A stretch of DNA of 24,026 bases, taken from a virus. Made by a program: the position numbers and the translations under genes. Shown here one piece after another: positions 21,533-24,026 of the stretch. How positions within the stretch are numbered: the stretch's first letter is position 1; every line of letters begins with the position of its first letter. The DNA is taken from the IMG/VR virus record IMGVR_UViG_3300025886_000160, positions 1 to 24,026 of that record. One strand, given 5' to 3'. The notes beneath the pieces were generated by a model that was not told where the DNA came from, made no database searches, and was given only the letters and a program-made list of their open reading frames with translations.

Positions 21533-21577
21533 GGAGAGAACGGTTTAGTCACTGGGGTTCGATTCCCCCCTCTCCAC
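21532..21577 (+). ncRNA. tRNA-like minihelix 3 (canonical T-loop)
   Basis: A perfect 7-bp stem TGGAGAG/CTCTCCA (21532-21538, 21570-21576) encloses a 14-nt linker and a T-arm with the fully canonical loop TTCGATT (21558-21564, four of five stem pairs). The architecture, 7-bp stem, 14-nt linker, 17-nt T-arm, is the same as at 8214. It begins where the terminator ends. Confidence 0.55.
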
Positions 21578-21607
21578 ATTTGGTTGTCATGTTCTAGACG
21601 TGACGTT

Positions 21608-21700
21608 TTTGGAAGAGATATGGTAGAATGGTGTGCAGGGAGAACCTGCAACAGGTAGTTCATAGTTATGCCTTTTGAAACACTACCTATCTCAACCAAA
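21608..21700 (+). ncRNA. Candidate branched RNA at the operon junction
   Basis: An outer stem (TTTGG-AA-GAGATA with TATCTC-AA-CCAAA; symmetrical internal loop) closes a three-way arrangement: hairpin TGCAG-GGAGAAC-CTGCA (21634-21650; 7-nt loop) and hairpin GGTAGT/ACTACC (21654-21687) with an inner CATA/TATG. The plus-strand 3' part overlaps the end of the leftward nuclease gene by nine bases. A minus-strand RNA could fold similarly. Confidence 0.4.
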
Positions 21701-22081
21701 GTATTCATCAATAACCTGCATGCATGATGCCAGGCCGTAACAAATCTCGGCTCGCCAACCATTAGAGTTGAGCCTCTTAATCCAATCCTTTTGGTAAGTA
21801 GATGGGCGGCCCTTTTCGGTCTTTACCTCAATGGCTAAACCGGAATACATTCCCCTTGGTTCAAAGATGAGTAGATCCGGGATACCCCTCTTGTACCCAG
21901 CTTGCTTCATCTTCTTTGCTGTATGCATGGCAAGCCTTACTCCTCCGACCGTCGCCGAGAAGAGCGGGCTTTGCGGATGCGCTTCAAGATAGCGCGTAAG
22001 AGCCACTTGAATATCGTGCTCAGGACTACGGTTTTTACGTCCCGTTTTGGACGGCGTGACTTGAAAATTCCCATTACTCAT
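21692..22081 (-). CDS. VRR-NUC domain nuclease
   Basis: This 129-residue protein is placed to start at ATG 22081, overlapping the endolysin gene by 8 bases; an earlier in-frame start at 22102 is less likely. It has the PD-(D/E)XK core of VRR-NUC nucleases: GIPDLLIF (Asp69), GLAIEVKTEKG (Glu85, Lys87) and later Gln97 in the helix YQKDWIKRLNSNGW. Stand-alone VRR-NUC proteins in phages are thought to cut branched or damaged DNA, such as junctions before packaging. It ends the leftward operon at the convergent junction. Confidence 0.88.
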   Translation of the reverse strand: MSNGNFQVTPSKTGRKNRSPEHDIQVALTRYLEAHPQSPLFSATVGGVRLAMHTAKKMKQAGYKRGIPDLLIFEPRGMYSGLAIEVKTEKGRPSTYQKDWIKRLNSNGWRAEICYGLASCMQVIDEYFG

Positions 22082-22490
22082 AATACCAGTCGCAAACATC
22101 AAAACATGGGCAGTCCTTTTTCACTTTAGGGAAGTCGTTGTGTCCCATAAGAACAGCATCGGGGAATGCACCAAGCATTCGGTCTATTAAGGCCCGCATC
22201 GCAGCCTTCTGCTCTTCAGTGCGGTTGTCCTCGGGTGCTTTAGTCTCTTCGTTGGCCCCACCAACCCAGCAGATTCCAATACTGTGGTTGTTAAAGCCCC
22301 TGACGTGGGCTCCAATACGAGTAATGTCCCTGCCTTCCTCTACAGTTCCATCTCTTCGGACTACAAAATGATACCCTACGTCTGACCATGAATTGTATGT
22401 GGTATGCCACCTGCGAATTTCTTTGACACCAATGTCCATAGACGGCATCGTGTCTGCGCAGTGAACCACTACGTAGTCAATCCTTCTCAT
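22074..22490 (-). CDS. N-acetylmuramoyl-L-alanine amidase endolysin (T7 lysozyme-like)
   Basis: This 138-residue protein cleaves the bond between muramic acid and the peptide stem of the cell wall at lysis. It has Amidase_2/T7-lysozyme features: VVVHCADT (zinc ligand His10), WSDVGYHFVVRRDG (Tyr40, His41), GAHVRGFNNHSIGICWVGG, and GHNDFPKVKKDCPCFDV with His117, Lys125 and Cys127/129. Its length is close to the 150 residues of T7 lysozyme. No signal peptide, so it needs a holin; the membrane protein just upstream overlaps it by 14 bases. Start ATG 22490. Confidence 0.92.
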   Translation of the reverse strand: MRRIDYVVVHCADTMPSMDIGVKEIRRWHTTYNSWSDVGYHFVVRRDGTVEEGRDITRIGAHVRGFNNHSIGICWVGGANEETKAPEDNRTEEQKAAMRALIDRMLGAFPDAVLMGHNDFPKVKKDCPCFDVCDWYYE

Positions 22491-22659
22491 TGTTTTTCAT
22501 TCGATTCTTTCGAGCAGCTACAGCCCTCTCCACATTGAACCATATCAGAGTTCCCACACCGAGTGCTTCTAGACCGAAGCTGACCACATCCTGTGTGGCA
22601 ATTGTCAGCCAAGCGACATTGGCAATGTTGAGTAGCTTCCATTTCATCTCCTCGATCAT
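22477..22659 (-). CDS. Probable holin
   Basis: This 60-residue protein starts at ATG 22659 and overlaps the endolysin gene. It has a hydrophobic segment (VAWLTIATQDVVSFGLEALG, VGTLIWF) that can form one or two membrane spans, followed by a basic tail (ERAVAARKNRMKNNEKD), the usual holin layout. Holins make the membrane pores that release endolysin. The family was not recognised, so size, topology and position carry the call. Confidence 0.65.
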   Translation of the reverse strand: MIEEMKWKLLNIANVAWLTIATQDVVSFGLEALGVGTLIWFNVERAVAARKNRMKNNEKD

Positions 22660-22717
22660 TATGTAAAAGTATTCCTACTTCCGCGTGTTGTAGTAAACCA
22701 TACACAGTGGTATGCAA

Positions 22718-22993
22718 TCAAATTCTGCGCTGTGAGTTTGCCTTAATACCGTATTCACCAGGGGCCAAGGTGTAGGTGATTGTTCCGCCGTTAAGCATAT
22801 CGAGATAGGTGAAATCAGTAGGCTCTGATACTGTCAGTGAAGTGTAGGTTGCCACGTAAGTGCCGTCATCGTTCTGAAAACACTCAGAAATTTCAACCTG
22901 GTCATACCTGAACCCAAAGTTTGGGCACCGCTCATCCTGCCAATTTTCATCTAATTCTTCTTGACCAGAGATTATAATAGAGTAGCTATTCAT
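22718..22993 (-). CDS. Hypothetical small protein after tail fibre gene
   Basis: This 91-residue protein starts at ATG 22993, one base after the upstream stop; a TTG start at 23008 is also in frame. It is acidic and beta-rich (YSIIISGQEELDENWQDERC, TYVATYTSLTVSEPTDFTYL, TITYTLAPGEYGIK). It may be a small virion or fibre-associated protein, given its place between the RCC1-repeat protein and the holin candidate. A 58-base gap separates it from the holin gene. Confidence 0.65.
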   Translation of the reverse strand: MNSYSIIISGQEELDENWQDERCPNFGFRYDQVEISECFQNDDGTYVATYTSLTVSEPTDFTYLDMLNGGTITYTLAPGEYGIKANSQRRI

Positions 22994-22994
22994 A

Positions 22995-24026
22995 TTAATA
23001 TTTTGCAATAAGGGTCATTTGAAGAGAAGAGACTTTGTTGCAGACATAGACCCATACGTTTCCTGCTGCCAAGTCTTGTGGCTTTATTTCTGTCCAGATT
23101 CTAGCCACAGTTCCTTGATTTAATACTCTACCATATTGAGCATAACCGGTTAGATAGAGGCGATTACCCTTTTGCGCTACCGCTGAGTATAGAGTTTGAT
23201 TGAGCCCTCCATCTTCCATAGTGACCCGCACCCAGTCTGTGTCTGTGCCAATCTGCACATGACTTCCATTCTTCGCATCGGTATTAGTGTTGTCGCCGCG
23301 CAAAAAATATTGCCCCTCGCCTGCGAAATACAGTTCGCCACTTGTGTTAATTAGGTAGCTATTAGTTCTACTTAAAGCAGCGCTCTGCCAATCAGTTTGT
23401 AATACACCCCCAACATATCCGATAGCCTGTGGCACTGTTTTGTCTGAAGAGTTGTTTAGACCAAACCTCTCATTACTATCATCATCACCCCAACCAAACG
23501 CTTCGCCGTTACTGCGAATAGCAATGCATCCATCGTAATCAACATGCACAAAGCTAAAGTTAGAGTTCGTCATGTTGGTGCTAGGTAAAAGAGTCCAGGT
23601 TGTGGTGTTTCCGCTATTGGTTCCTTGACCAGTCTGATACAAGTAATTCCTGCCGCAACTAAAAATTTGATTACCGCTACCTTTAATCCCCACACTATAG
23701 AAGCGGGATTTATGTACCGCAACCCAATCCGAATCAGTTCCTACTTGAGTATAGCTACCGTAACTAGAGGTTTGATTGCCCGTGCCTGCCTGCCCGTAAC
23801 TATTAGCACCTAGGTAATACAGCTTGCCGCTATTGATACCCATGGTTCCGTCATACCCCACTGATATGTCGGTCCACCCGGTATCAGAATCCCCAACGCT
23901 AGTTACCTGCTGGAATGTGGTGGTAGCGTTTCCATCTAAAAAAGAACTGGAATACCCCAGCTCCCATAGCTGTCCGCTAGCTGTAATTCCGCAAGCGGAA
24001 TACCTCCCGTAACTAATTTTAATGAA
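22995..24026 (-). CDS. RCC1-repeat beta-propeller tail/fibre protein (partial, N-terminus beyond window)
   Basis: The frame is open to the right edge (343 codons seen). It is built from repeats of about 50 residues with the RCC1 pattern: W..V.......S.GIK..G.(L/I)...G.N.YGQ.G, e.g. WTDISVGYDGTMGI, KLYYLGANSYGQAGTG, DWVAVHKSRFYSVGIKGSGN, AFGWGDDDSNERFGL and LYFAGEGQYFLRGD. Such repeats form a seven-bladed propeller; about six blades are visible. In phages these proteins are usually distal tail or receptor-binding parts. It is followed by the lysis genes. Contact with the host surface is inferred from location. Confidence 0.82.
   Translation of the reverse strand, partial: FIKISYGRYSACGITASGQLWELGYSSSFLDGNATTTFQQVTSVGDSDTGWTDISVGYDGTMGINSGKLYYLGANSYGQAGTGNQTSSYGSYTQVGTDSDWVAVHKSRFYSVGIKGSGNQIFSCGRNYLYQTGQGTNSGNTTTWTLLPSTNMTNSNFSFVHVDYDGCIAIRSNGEAFGWGDDDSNERFGLNNSSDKTVPQAIGYVGGVLQTDWQSAALSRTNSYLINTSGELYFAGEGQYFLRGDNTNTDAKNGSHVQIGTDTDWVRVTMEDGGLNQTLYSAVAQKGNRLYLTGYAQYGRVLNQGTVARIWTEIKPQDLAAGNVWVYVCNKVSSLQMTLIAKY

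Noticed and set aside
21532-21577. Phage attachment site (attP)
   Set aside because: No integrase gene in the window, and the 5' acceptor strand is retained; kept only as an alternative to test.

Overview
The window is part of a tailed double-stranded DNA phage (HK97-type, siphovirus-like module order) that probably infects a member of the Bacteroidetes. Evidence for the host is indirect. The single-stranded-DNA-binding protein is of the DUF3127 type typical of Bacteroidetes. Starts mostly lack Shine-Dalgarno sequences and often follow A/C-rich leaders such as aaaacaacATG. There is a promoter of the form TTTG-N20-TAnnTTTC, and a motif like the boxA antitermination element of Bacteroidetes rRNA leaders. 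No integrase, CRISPR array or canonical full-length tRNA was seen. Both window ends cut through genes.

Layout. (1) 1-6291, minus strand: a tight packaging and head operon, read right to left: HNH endonuclease, a possible tail-completion protein, small and large terminase, HK97-type portal, two small proteins, then a fused prohead protease / acidic linker / major capsid protein that runs off the left edge. (2) 6292-8299: about 2 kb without a convincing gene. It holds an array of GGAGAC repeats next to the HNH gene, seven 18-bp iterons, a perfect DnaA-box match, divergent copies of a TTTCGTC motif, a perfect 18-bp palindrome, a boxA-like element and about 700 bases dense in stem-loops. It reads as a control region (packaging site, origin, divergent promoters) plus a candidate large structured RNA. 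(3) 8300-21401, plus strand: about 37 small, mostly overlapping genes. The first two thirds are mostly unknown proteins, with a GP88-family protein and a cytosine-C5 DNA methyltransferase whose gene is overlapped in the +1 frame by a second long reading frame. The last third is a replication/recombination module: candidate annealing protein, DUF3127 SSB, superfamily 3 (D5-like) helicase and a calcineurin-like phosphoesterase. (4) 21402-21691: a gap between convergent operons with a strong terminator, a tRNA-like minihelix and another folded element. (5) 21692-24026, minus strand: RCC1-repeat tail/fibre protein (cut by the right edge), a small protein, a holin candidate, an amidase endolysin and a VRR-NUC nuclease.

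The strongest leads are three compact tRNA-like elements (acceptor stem plus T-arm, with a 14-20 nt linker in place of the D and anticodon arms) placed at transcript boundaries, the neighbouring structured RNA region, and the dual-coded methyltransferase gene. The minihelices could be RNase P/RNase Z processing marks; that is inference. All structures were found by eye, without folding software or database searches.
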